From: Oscillospiraceae bacterium
Lineage (GTDB): Bacteria; Bacillota; Clostridia; Oscillospirales; Oscillospiraceae
Assembly: GCA_021771635.1 (NCBI GenBank)
Contig: JAETOQ010000004.1
Location: 48,068-112,067, forward strand
DNA length: 64,000 nt
Reading direction: 5' to 3'
Positions 14,564 to 22,416 of this stretch are shown here, in pieces. The position numbers and the translations under genes are program-made. A model generated the notes under the pieces. That model did not search any database and was not told where the DNA came from. It saw only the letters and a program-made list of their open reading frames with translations. The first letter of the stretch is position 1; the number at the start of each line of letters is the position of its first letter.

Positions 14564-16309
14564 ATGCCACTGGACGCGGTATGTTTACAAGCGATCGTGG
14601 AGGAGCTGCGGCCCCAGCTTCTGGGGCTGCGGATCGATAAGGTCCAGCAGCCAGCCCGGGACCAGGTGATCCTGCTGCTGCGGGGAAACAAGCGGCTGCT
14701 GCTGAACGCGGGGGCCAACGCGCCCCGGCTCCAATTGACGGAGCTCACCCGGGACAACCCGGCGGAGCCGCCTATGTTCTGCATGCTGCTGCGCAAGCAT
14801 CTGGTGGGCGCCCGGGTGGCGGAGATCACCCAGCCGAAATTGGAGCGTTTGGTGCGGCTGGAGCTGGACATCACCGACGACTTCGGCCAGCCAGGCCGGC
14901 GGACGCTGGTTCTGGAGGCCATGGGCCGCCGGTCCAACCTGATCCTGCTGGATGGGGAGGGGCGAATCATCGACTGTATGCGCCGGGTAGACGCGGACAT
15001 GTCCGCCCAGCGGCAGGTTCTGCCGGGGCTTTACTACGAGCCGCCGGCTTCCACTGGCCGTCTGCCGGTGACGGAGGAGACGGCGGAGGGCTTCCGGGAG
15101 AAGCTGGCCGCCGCCAATCCGGAGCGGCAGCTGGACGCCTTTCTGCTGGACAGCTATTTCGGCATCTCCCCCCTGATGGCCCGGGAACTGGCCTTCCGGA
15201 CAGCCGGGGAGACAGACCGTCATCTCTTCGAATTGGACGCTGCCGGTGTAGAACGCTTCTGGCAGAAAATCCAAGGATTTATAAGCACAATACAGGAAAA
15301 TACCTTTACGCCGTACTGCCTGAAGCAGGAGGGCCGTCCGGTGGAATTTGCCTGTGTTCCCATCGCCCAATATGGCGCCGCCATGGAGCTGGAGCGGTAT
15401 GAGAGCTTCTCAGCCCTGCTGGATGACTTTTACGAGGCACGGGAGCGGCAGGAGCGGGCACGCCAGCGGGGCGCGGACCTGCTCCGCACCGCAACCACCG
15501 CCCGGGACCGGCTGCGGCGGAAGCTGGCATTGCAGGAGAAGGACTATGCCGCCACCCAAAATCGGGACGAACTGCGGATCTGCGGCGATCTGATCACCGC
15601 CAACCTCTACCGGATGGAGCGGGGCCAGAGCAGGCTGACCTGCGAAAATTTCTATGACGAGAGCTGCGCCCCCATCACCATCCAGCTGGACCCGCTGCTG
15701 ACGCCCCAGCAGAATGCCGCCAAGTACTACAAGCGCTACACCAAGGCCAAGACCGCCGAGAGGTATCTCCGGGAGCAGATGGAGATCGCCCGCCGGGATC
15801 TGGAGTATCTGGAGAGCGTGCTGGAGGAGATCGATCACGCGGAGACGGAGCAGGATTTTATCGACATCCGCGGCGAATTGAAGGACGCTGGGTTCCTGCG
15901 GAAGCAAGGGAAGAAGGAACTGAAGCGGACGGCAAAACCCCGGGAGTTCCGCACCACCAGCGGCTTCCGGGTGCTGGTTGGCCGGAACAACCGCCAGAAC
16001 GACAAGCTGACGCTGAAGGACGCGGACTACCGGGACATCTGGCTCCATACCCAGAAGATCCACGGCTCCCATGTCATCCTCTGCACCGAGGGACGGACGC
16101 CGGATGACGACACCATCGTGGAGGCCGCTAAGTTGGCCGCCTACTATTCCAGGGCACGGGAGAGCGGCAATGTGCCTGTGGACTATACCCAGGTGAAATA
16201 TGTAAAAAAGCCAGCCGGAGCCCGCCCCGGCATGGTCATCTATCCGACGTACCAGACGGTGAACGTCACGCCGGACGAGGCGCTGGTGAAGCAGCTGCGG
16301 GTGAAGTAG
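14564..16309 (+). CDS. rqcH: Rqc2-like ribosome quality-control factor (NFACT)
   Basis: RqcH binds split 50S subunits carrying stalled chains and adds alanine tails that mark them for degradation; older annotations call it a fibronectin-binding protein. The 581-residue protein has the NFACT-N domain (start to about 180), a long coiled-coil middle (about 290-430) and the C-terminal NFACT-R domain with DIWLHTQKIHGSHVIL and TPDDDTIVEAA. The start at 14564 lies three bases past the mrnC stop. A bidirectional hairpin follows. Confidence 0.93.
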   Translation: MPLDAVCLQAIVEELRPQLLGLRIDKVQQPARDQVILLLRGNKRLLLNAGANAPRLQLTELTRDNPAEPPMFCMLLRKHLVGARVAEITQPKLERLVRLELDITDDFGQPGRRTLVLEAMGRRSNLILLDGEGRIIDCMRRVDADMSAQRQVLPGLYYEPPASTGRLPVTEETAEGFREKLAAANPERQLDAFLLDSYFGISPLMARELAFRTAGETDRHLFELDAAGVERFWQKIQGFISTIQENTFTPYCLKQEGRPVEFACVPIAQYGAAMELERYESFSALLDDFYEARERQERARQRGADLLRTATTARDRLRRKLALQEKDYAATQNRDELRICGDLITANLYRMERGQSRLTCENFYDESCAPITIQLDPLLTPQQNAAKYYKRYTKAKTAERYLREQMEIARRDLEYLESVLEEIDHAETEQDFIDIRGELKDAGFLRKQGKKELKRTAKPREFRTTSGFRVLVGRNNRQNDKLTLKDADYRDIWLHTQKIHGSHVILCTEGRTPDDDTIVEAAKLAAYYSRARESGNVPVDYTQVKYVKKPAGARPGMVIYPTYQTVNVTPDEALVKQLRVK

Positions 16310-16329
16310 AGACTTTGTAAAGAAGCAGC

Positions 16330-16358
16330 GGAAAGGGGATGCCTGGCATCCCCTTTCC
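16330..16358. terminator. Bidirectional terminator
   Basis: A perfect 14-base inverted repeat (GGAAAGGGGATGCC) sits between the convergent rqcH and DUF378 genes. T-rich bases occur on the plus side (CATTGTCT). Confidence 0.65.
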
Positions 16359-16364
16359 ATTGTC

Positions 16365-16586
16365 TCAGGCCACGTGAGGCGCGTGCCCGTTTTCCTCATC
16401 GGTGCGGAACAGCAGCGTGATGCACCACAGACCCGCCAGCCCCACCAGGGCATAGATGATCCGGGACAGGACGGCCATCTGGCCGCCGCACAGGAACGCC
16501 ACCGTGTCGAAGCCGAACAGGCCGATGCCGCCCCAGTTCAGAGCACCGATGATGGCCAATACCAGCGCGATCTTGTCGATTATCAT
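16365..16586 (-). CDS. DUF378 small membrane protein
   Basis: The 73-residue protein has two membrane helices separated by a glycine-rich turn: IIDKIALVLAIIGALNWGGIGL, then a second helix around residues 40-60. The ALNWGxxG motif is typical of DUF378 (YuzA-like). The family has no known function. A longer frame starts six codons earlier; GGAGGG just upstream supports the ATG at 16586. Its gene points toward rqcH. Confidence 0.88.
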   Translation of the reverse strand: MIIDKIALVLAIIGALNWGGIGLFGFDTVAFLCGGQMAVLSRIIYALVGLAGLWCITLLFRTDEENGHAPHVA

Positions 16587-16691
16587 GGTCAACCCTCCAT
16601 TCAAACCCTTGGGCAGGGTTTTACAATAGAGTGTCCATCCGCCGCCAAACTATGCGCAGAACAAATGATGCGGCGGTTTTGCGGTTCTAAG

Positions 16692-16719
16692 TTGAAAAAT
16701 TCAAAACAGATGTTATAAT
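16692..16719 (+). promoter_or_regulatory. Promoter of thrH
   Basis: TTGAAA (16692-16697) and TATAAT (16714-16719) with 16-base spacing lie 47 bases before thrH. Confidence 0.7.
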
Positions 16720-16765
16720 AATCGACATACAAAACTCGCAGTCAACTGCGGCAGGGGGAGAGCAT

Positions 16766-17365
16766 ATGAATATTGTATGTCTGGACATGGAGGGCGTTTT
16801 GACGCCGGAGATCTGGATCGCGTTTGCCGAGGCCAGCGGGATCCCTGAACTGAAGCGGACAACACGGGACGAGCCTGACTATGACAAGCTGATGCGCTGG
16901 CGCATCGGCATTTTGAAAGAACATGGCCTGGGCCTGAAGGAGATCCAGGAGACGATCGCAAAGATCGATCCGCTTCCCGGAGCCAAGGCGTTTTTGGATG
17001 AGCTGCGCTCCATCACCCAGGTGGTCATCCTCAGCGACACCTTTGAGGAGTTCGCAAGACCGCTGATGAAGAAGCTGGGCTGGCCCGCCATTTTCTGCAA
17101 TTCCCTGGAAGTGGCCGAAAGCGGCGAGATCACCGGCTTCCGGATGCGCTGCCAGCAGTCCAAGCTGACCACGGTCAAGGGGCTGCAGGCCATCGGCTAT
17201 GAGACCATCGCCAGCGGCGACAGCTACAATGATCTGGGCATGATCCAGGCCAGCAAGGCGGGCTTCCTGTTCCGGAGCACGGAGCAGATCAAGGCGGACC
17301 ATCCGGAGATCCCGGCCTACGAGGAGTTTGACGAGCTGCTGGCCGCCATCAAGGCGGTGCTGTGA
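16766..17365 (+). CDS. thrH: ThrH phosphoserine phosphatase/homoserine transferase
   Basis: ThrH is an HAD enzyme that dephosphorylates phosphoserine and can transfer the phosphate to homoserine. The 199-residue protein has the ThrH-specific start CLDMEGVLTPEIWIAFAE. The second Asp of the usual DxD is Glu here (DMEGV), as in known ThrH proteins. SDTFEEF supplies motif II, and GDSYNDLGM motif IV. A sigma-A promoter lies just upstream. Confidence 0.9.
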   Translation: MNIVCLDMEGVLTPEIWIAFAEASGIPELKRTTRDEPDYDKLMRWRIGILKEHGLGLKEIQETIAKIDPLPGAKAFLDELRSITQVVILSDTFEEFARPLMKKLGWPAIFCNSLEVAESGEITGFRMRCQQSKLTTVKGLQAIGYETIASGDSYNDLGMIQASKAGFLFRSTEQIKADHPEIPAYEEFDELLAAIKAVL

Positions 17366-17380
17366 AAGGGAGGGACACCC

Positions 17381-17515
17381 CTGCATGATCCCATCACGCG
17401 GATCTCCCTCGCGGTCAACGGTGTGCTAACACGGTCGGCTTTGGGCTGACTCCTCACCCTGGCGGTGATCGCATATATGGCGGTAAAGACCATTCGGGAA
17501 TTTTGTGAAAAGTGA
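17381..17515 (+). pseudogene. Possible decayed small membrane protein
   Basis: After GGGAGGG, the frame from the CTG at 17381 reads HDPITRISLAVNGVLTR, stops at a TGA (17447-17449), then continues in the same frame with LLTLAVIAYMAVKTIREF to a TGA at 17513-17515. Joined, it would be a 44-residue membrane peptide with a hydrophobic half and a charged tail. It may be a broken gene or chance. It overlaps the next gene by 11 bases. Confidence 0.3.
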
Positions 17516-18818
17516 GCAGAAGGCAAGATCCTATATGAATGAGAACTTTCAAAGGCTGGGATTTTACCCGGCGGATATCCTGCTGCCCAAAGCGGGCGTG
17601 GACATGACAAAATGGGCCGTGGTGGCCTGCGACCAATTCACCTCCCAGCCGGAATACTGGCAGGCGGTGGAGAATACAGTGGGGGACGCACCCTCCACCC
17701 TGCGGCTGATCCTGCCGGAGGCCCGGCTCCACGATCCGGAGGTGGACCGCTATATCCGGCAGATCAATGCTGCCATGGAGCGATATTTGCGGCAGGGCGT
17801 GTTCCGGACACTGGAAAACGCAATGCTGTACATTGAGCGCACCCAGTCCGACGGAAAGGTGCGCCGCGGCCTGATCGGCATGGCGGACCTGGAGCAGTAT
17901 GACTTTACCCCCGGCAGCGGCGCGTTGATCCGCGCCACGGAGGGCACGGTCCTCTCCCGTATCCCGCCCCGTGTCCGGGTGCGGCGGGACGCGGCCTTGG
18001 AGCTGCCCCACGTCATGCTGCTGATCGACGACCCGGAGAAAACGGTCATCGAGCCGCTGACAGCCCAGAGCGCCGCCATGGAGCAGGTCTATGATTTTGA
18101 TCTTCAGCAGGGCGGAGGCCATCTGACGGGCTGGAAGCTGACAGGGCCGCAGATGGATGCGGTGGCGAAGGCAATGACGGGCCTTTGCACCACGGAGGAA
18201 ATGGAGCGGAAATACGGTGTGAAGAGCATGGCGCCTCTGCTGTTCGCCGTGGGGGACGGCAACCACTCCCTTGCCGCGGCCAAGCGGTGCTACGAGGATC
18301 TGAAACGACATACCCCGGAGAGCGAGCGGGCCAGCCTGCCCGCCCGGTATGCCCTGGTGGAGGTGGTGAATGACCACGACGATGCCCTGGAATTCGAGCC
18401 GATCCACCGGGTGCTCTTTGGCGTGGAGCCGGAGCGGGTCCTGGAGGCCTTCCGGGCATTTTATCCCGGCGCCTGTGAGGGCCAGGGAGATGGACACACC
18501 ATCGCTTACACGCATGAGGGCCGCACGGGCTTTCTCACGGTGCCGGAGCCGCAGGGACAGCTGGCGGTGGGGACGCTTCAGAACTTCCTGGATGCCTACC
18601 TGGCGGAACACGGCGGCGAGATCGACTATGTCCATGGTGATGAAGCGGCGGATGAATTGGGAAGCCGGCCCGGCAGCATCGCCTTCAAACTGCCTGTCAT
18701 GGGAAAAGAGCAGCTGTTTCGGACCATCATGGCCGACGGCGTCCTGCCCCGCAAGACTTTTTCCATGGGCAATGCCCAGGATAAGCGGTACTATGTTGAG
18801 GCCCGAAAAATCAGATAG
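17505..18818 (+). CDS. DUF1015 family protein
   Basis: The protein belongs to the DUF1015 (SerC-like uncharacterised) family, shown by its length (437 residues), the start FYPADILLP-AGVDMTKWAVVACDQF, and FAVGDGNHSLAAAK around residue 245. In many Clostridia the family is found near serine metabolism genes; here it follows thrH, which fits. The listed start is a GTG. The ATG at 17535 (AGAAGG upstream) is an alternative giving 427 residues. No reaction has been established. Confidence 0.85.
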   Translation: MKSEQKARSYMNENFQRLGFYPADILLPKAGVDMTKWAVVACDQFTSQPEYWQAVENTVGDAPSTLRLILPEARLHDPEVDRYIRQINAAMERYLRQGVFRTLENAMLYIERTQSDGKVRRGLIGMADLEQYDFTPGSGALIRATEGTVLSRIPPRVRVRRDAALELPHVMLLIDDPEKTVIEPLTAQSAAMEQVYDFDLQQGGGHLTGWKLTGPQMDAVAKAMTGLCTTEEMERKYGVKSMAPLLFAVGDGNHSLAAAKRCYEDLKRHTPESERASLPARYALVEVVNDHDDALEFEPIHRVLFGVEPERVLEAFRAFYPGACEGQGDGHTIAYTHEGRTGFLTVPEPQGQLAVGTLQNFLDAYLAEHGGEIDYVHGDEAADELGSRPGSIAFKLPVMGKEQLFRTIMADGVLPRKTFSMGNAQDKRYYVEARKIR

Positions 18819-18836
18819 AGCGCGGAATACCGGCCT

Positions 18837-18862
18837 GGACTGTGATTTTTTCACAGTCCGGG
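18837..18862 (+). terminator. Terminator after the DUF1015 gene
   Basis: A GGACTGTGA/TCACAGTCC stem with a T-rich loop is followed by GGGTTGTTTC. Confidence 0.7.
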
Positions 18863-18885
18863 TTGTTTCATTTGCGAAGGATATG

Positions 18886-18916
18886 GTAAAATAGCCGCAA
18901 AAAGCGGCTATTTTAC
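18886..18916. repeat. Perfect 13-bp inverted repeat
   Basis: GTAAAATAGCCGC, loop AAAAA, then its exact complement. With A and T runs at the stem base it could terminate in either direction. It lies between the DUF1015 terminator and ispE. A weaker repeat ATACCAT/ATGGTAT surrounds the ispE -10 region (18976-19002). Confidence 0.55.
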
Positions 18917-18998
18917 TCTTATATCGCCATTTTTCTCTCCGGCTTCGCCGGAAACCGGAAAATACGGCTGCATGATACCATTTCGCTCCGCTTTATGG

Positions 18999-19004
18999 TA
19001 TAAT
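18999..19004 (+). promoter_or_regulatory. -10 box of ispE
   Basis: TATAAT lies 33 bases before the ispE start. No good -35 is visible at 16-18 bases, so the box may need an activator. Confidence 0.4.
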
Positions 19005-19036
19005 CAAACGGAAAAAGAGCGACAGGGGAGCGGCTG

Positions 19037-19900
19037 ATGAAGCGTATGACACAACAGGCCCCGGCAAAGGTGAATCTGGCCCTGGACATCCTGGGCCGGC
19101 GGCCGGACGGCTATCATGATATGCGGATGGTGATGCAGGCGGTGTCTCTCTGCGACACGGTCACCGCGGAGGAGACAGAGGAAGGATTTGCCCTGCACAC
19201 CGGCGGAGATTTCATTCCAGCTGGCAAAAAGACCTTGGAACAGCGGGCGGCGGAGGCGTTTTTCACGGCCATTGGCCGTCCCATGCCCGGATTGTCCGTA
19301 ACGCTGGAAAAACGGACGCCCGCCTATGCGGGCCTGGGAGGAGGCAGCGCCGATGTGGCGGCGCTGCTGCGCATCCTGCGGGACCGGTACTGCCCGGACC
19401 TGCCGGGCACGGAGCTGGAGCGCATCGGTTTCACCGTGGGCAGTGACATGCCCTTCTGCGTCCGGGGCGGCACCGCCCTGGCGGAGGGCAGAGGGGAGGT
19501 CCTGACAGACCTGCGGCCCCTGCCGGACTGCTTTTTTGTCATCTGCAAGCCGGATTTCGGCATTCCCACGCCGTCGCTGTTTGCCCTGGTGGACCAGAAA
19601 GCATGGGACCGGCGCCCCGACATCGACGGCATGGCGTCCGCGTTGGAGGCCGGAGACCTGGGCGGCGTGGCCGCCCGGCTGGGGAATGTGTTCGAGGCGG
19701 TTCTGCCGGAGCCGTACCATGAGGTGTTTGCCATCAAGCGGCGCCTGCTGGACCTGGGAGCGCTGAACGCCGCCATGAGCGGCTCCGGCCCCTCGGTGTT
19801 CGGCATCTTTCGGGCACGGCGGACAGCGGAGGCGGCGGCAAGGGCGCTGAAAGAGACTTATGCCCAGACCTTTTTGGCGGAGCCGCTGAAAAAATTTTAG
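19037..19900 (+). CDS. ispE: CDP-ME kinase of isoprenoid synthesis
   Basis: IspE phosphorylates 4-diphosphocytidyl-methylerythritol in the MEP isoprenoid pathway. The 287-residue GHMP kinase has the N-terminal AKVNLALDI (Lys11), the ATP loop PAYAGLGGGSAD (95-106), VGSDMPF with the catalytic Asp, and MSGSGPSVFG near the end. AGGGGAG precedes the ATG. spoIIR follows 80 bases later, an arrangement seen in other Clostridia. Confidence 0.96.
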   Translation: MKRMTQQAPAKVNLALDILGRRPDGYHDMRMVMQAVSLCDTVTAEETEEGFALHTGGDFIPAGKKTLEQRAAEAFFTAIGRPMPGLSVTLEKRTPAYAGLGGGSADVAALLRILRDRYCPDLPGTELERIGFTVGSDMPFCVRGGTALAEGRGEVLTDLRPLPDCFFVICKPDFGIPTPSLFALVDQKAWDRRPDIDGMASALEAGDLGGVAARLGNVFEAVLPEPYHEVFAIKRRLLDLGALNAAMSGSGPSVFGIFRARRTAEAAARALKETYAQTFLAEPLKKF

Positions 19901-19920
19901 AAAACAGGAATAAAATCAAA

Positions 19921-19978
19921 GATTTCCGTCCATGATTTTCCAAAAGGCGCACAGCCTACATAGAAAAGGACGGAAATC
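19921..19978 (+). promoter_or_regulatory. Hairpin enclosing the spoIIR ribosome site
   Basis: GATTTCCGTCC (19921-19931) is exactly complementary to GGACGGAAATC (19968-19978). The second arm contains the AAGGACGG ribosome site of spoIIR, three bases before its ATG. In mRNA the stem would hide the site, which could hold translation down. Confidence 0.5.
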
Positions 19979-19980
19979 AA

Positions 19981-20613
19981 ATGAAAACAACTGTAAAGCC
20001 CGCAAACCGGCTGAAAATATTGGAGATCGCGCTGTTGATCGGAATGGCGGTGTTCCTGGCCTCCGGGGCCATGGCCCTGCGGACGCAGGACGATCTGGCG
20101 GACAAGGTGGTGCGGCTCCATGTGCTGGCCAACTCCGACTCCGAAGAGGATCAGGCGCTGAAGCTGCGGGTCCGGGATGTGGTGCTGGAGCGGGCAACGG
20201 AGCTTCTGAAGCAGTCGGCGGACCGCCAGGAGGCCGAGCACCTGCTTCGGGGGGACCTGAAAGAGCTGGAACGCATCGCGGCGGAGGAGATCCGGGCCCG
20301 CGGCTATGCGTACCCCGTCGCCGTGGAACTGGAGGCCGCGGAGTTCCCCACCAGGGAATACGACGGCTTCACCCTGCCCGCCGGGGAATACCTGGCCCTG
20401 CGGGTCCTGATCGGGGAGGCCAGGGGACAGAACTGGTGGTGCGTGGTGTTCCCGCCGCTGTGCACCGCCGCGTCGGCGGATGTGCCTGCCTCCGCGCTGG
20501 CGGCGGGCTTTTCCCAGGAGGAAGTCAGCCTGATCACAGAGGAAAATGAGGGCTATGTGTTAAAATTCAAGGCGGTGGAATTTTGGGAGGAGCTGCAGAA
20601 GAGATGGAACTGA
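19981..20613 (+). CDS. spoIIR: Stage II sporulation protein R
   Basis: SpoIIR is made in the forespore, exported, and triggers SpoIIGA to process pro-sigma-E in the mother cell. The 210-residue protein has an N-terminal membrane anchor (about residues 14-32), the family core VRLHVLANSDSEEDQALKLRVRD, and the conserved QNWWCVVFPPLC motif. The ribosome site is inside a perfect hairpin. The VOC gene starts within its last codons. Confidence 0.95.
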   Translation: MKTTVKPANRLKILEIALLIGMAVFLASGAMALRTQDDLADKVVRLHVLANSDSEEDQALKLRVRDVVLERATELLKQSADRQEAEHLLRGDLKELERIAAEEIRARGYAYPVAVELEAAEFPTREYDGFTLPAGEYLALRVLIGEARGQNWWCVVFPPLCTAASADVPASALAAGFSQEEVSLITEENEGYVLKFKAVEFWEELQKRWN

Positions 20614-21083
20614 GAGCAGAAGGACTGCTGTTTGTGGTCCGGGATTTGAAGAAGTCCCTGGAATTTTATCAACAGATGCTGGGGCTGGAGATCGTCAACG
20701 ACTTTGGCGCCAACGTGGTTTTGAACGGCGGGCTGTCCCTCCAGACATTGGACAGCTGGACGGGATTTTTGGGAAAGCGGCAGTCGGAGATCGGCTTTGG
20801 CGGCAATGACGCCGAGCTGTACTACGAGGCCGATGACTTTGACGCATTTTTAAAGCTTCTGGACAAACATCCGGAGGTAGAGCTGGTGCATCCCGCCCAG
20901 GAGCACGGCTGGGGCCAGCGGGCCGTGCGGCTGTATGATCCGGACCGCCACATCATCGAAGTAGGGGAGAGCATGGTCAAGGTGGCAAAGCGATTCCGGG
21001 ACAGCGGCCTGAACGAGGAGGGCGTGGCCCGGAGAATGGATATCAGCCTGGAATACGCGAAGGAACTGCTGAAGCAGGCATAG
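20604..21083 (+). CDS. VOC-family (glyoxalase-like) protein
   Basis: The 159-residue protein has a single vicinal-oxygen-chelate domain: GLLFVVRDLKKSLEFYQQMLG at the start and VRLYDPDRHIIEVGE at about residues 110-124, which would bring a metal-ligand Glu. A helical C-terminal extension (RMDISLEYAKELL) is typical of a clostridial subgroup without assigned substrate. The ATG at 20604 overlaps the spoIIR stop by ten bases; GGGAGGAG lies 12 bases upstream. Confidence 0.8.
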   Translation: MELRAEGLLFVVRDLKKSLEFYQQMLGLEIVNDFGANVVLNGGLSLQTLDSWTGFLGKRQSEIGFGGNDAELYYEADDFDAFLKLLDKHPEVELVHPAQEHGWGQRAVRLYDPDRHIIEVGESMVKVAKRFRDSGLNEEGVARRMDISLEYAKELLKQA

Positions 21084-21111
21084 AAGAGAGCAATAGAAGA
21101 GGGCATAAGAG

Positions 21112-21292
21112 ACCGCCGCCGGAATTTCCGGCGGCGGTCAGACTGTCGATAAACCCGGAAGAGTAGGAAAACGGGAAGGAGGGGTGTGCGCGGGGAACCC
21201 AGGAAGGGTGCCCTGCGCCATTCAAATCTTAAGCAGCTTGTCGAAAAGACTTTTTCGACAAGCTGACCGCCGCCGGAATTTCCGGCGGCGGT
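21112..21292 (+). repeat. Duplicated terminator hairpin enclosing an insert
   Basis: A 27-base palindrome (ACCGCCGCCGGAA... to its mirror) occurs at 21112-21138 and again at 21266-21292. Only the second is followed by TTTTT and works as a terminator. The 127 bases between begin CAGACTGTCGA and end TTCGACAAGCTG, an imperfect inverted repeat. They contain the second copy of the 54-bp repeat (21140-21193) and a CTTGTCGAAAA/TTTTTCGACAAG hairpin (21236-21263). Confidence 0.7.
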
Positions 21293-21295
21293 TTT

Positions 21296-21907
21296 TCAGC
21301 GGTCCAGATAGGCGTGAATATCAAATTCCAGCAGCTTTGTGTCCCCCTTCAGATACAGCGGATGGTGCGGGTGGCCGGACTTCAGCAGGGGACCCGCTGT
21401 ATACCACCTGGCACCTGCGGCCTCGCCATCCGTCAGGAGATCCCGCATACAGTCCATGAGGTAATCCCTCTTTTCGATGATATTGCCCCAGGCGGCCCAG
21501 ACGGCAGGGGATCTGGACAGGGACAGCAGGTAGCGGAAGGCCTTCCGGTTTTCCGCGTGGAGCCGGGGGTTGAGGGCCTGCTCCATGTCGTCGGGCCGGG
21601 TGGCCCGCTGGGCGTAGACATTGAACATCAGGAAGCTGTCATACCCGTTGGACAGGGCGATGCGCTGGGCGGACTGGAGGGTGGGGTCCAGGGCGTCCGG
21701 CGCGGCGGTGGAGGGGTTGATGCCGATGCAGATCAGCGGCTTTTGGCCCCGGGTGCCCAGAATGTAGCGGTATTCGGAATAGGCGTTGGGAACATACAGC
21801 CAGCGGCTGACGTCATAGTCCGGCGAGGGCAGCAGAGCGGCCTCCAGCGCCGGTCCAAACAGCTCCAGCGGAATGGCATCCGTGGTCCCCTGGGGAATGT
21901 GAGGCAT
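21296..21907 (-). CDS. DUF1643 domain protein
   Basis: The 203-residue protein matches DUF1643, uncharacterised small proteins often near phage or restriction genes. Key segments are YRYILGTRGQKPLICIGINPSTA around residue 45-65 and FLMFNVYAQRAT after it. The open frame extends upstream. AGGAGGG before the ATG at 21907 fixes the start. Its 3' end almost touches the terminator palindrome at 21292. No function known. Confidence 0.8.
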   Translation of the reverse strand: MPHIPQGTTDAIPLELFGPALEAALLPSPDYDVSRWLYVPNAYSEYRYILGTRGQKPLICIGINPSTAAPDALDPTLQSAQRIALSNGYDSFLMFNVYAQRATRPDDMEQALNPRLHAENRKAFRYLLSLSRSPAVWAAWGNIIEKRDYLMDCMRDLLTDGEAAGARWYTAGPLLKSGHPHHPLYLKGDTKLLEFDIHAYLDR

Positions 21908-22203
21908 CGTTTGGCCCTCCTGTTTCGACATTTTTTTCAGAATAGCACAAGATAGCAAGAAAGGCAATGGATAGGGGCGGTCCCGGCGGGGGCGGCTCCA
22001 TTTCACTGTCCATGGGACAAAGCCGCAGGAGCCGCTCCGTGCCCGCCGCCTTCAGAGAGATATGCGCGACGCCCCGCATTCTGTCATGTTCATTACCGTT
22101 TTTATATCATACTGCGCGCCTTTTTACAAGCTGTGGGGAGAGCGGAAAACGCAGTCTGAAAAAGAGGGTGCGCGGAAGTGTGGAATATGGTATGATATAG
22201 TCG

Positions 22204-22373
22204 GCACACTTGAAAATCGGTAAATACCGATTTTCTTACAGCGGCAGAGCCGCTGTCGGGCGCCGCCCGTGTGCTGCTATGAAGTCTGACGCAAGGCCGC
22301 TCTGCGGCCTTGTGGGGTGAGATGTCTCTCCCCACAAGTTGAAAAGAAGTTTTTATTTCTTTTCAACTGCGTC
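22204..22373. repeat. Dense array of nested hairpins before addB
   Basis: Perfect stems follow one another: AAAATCGGTA (22213-22234), ACAGCGGC (22238-22256) and CGGGCG (22257-22269), enclosed by GCACAC/GTGTGC (22204-22274). Then AAGGCCGC (22293-22311), TGTGGGG (22311-22336) and AGTTGAAAAGAA (22337-22368) are enclosed by GACGCA/TGCGTC (22288-22373). This gives two multi-branched structures in the addB leader. The rest of 21908-22416 holds a possible -10 box TATGAT (22191) and no gene that I can see. Confidence 0.7.
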
Positions 22374-22416
22374 AACTATAAGCAGGAAACGCACGAAGAA
22401 ACAAGGAGGCACCGCC

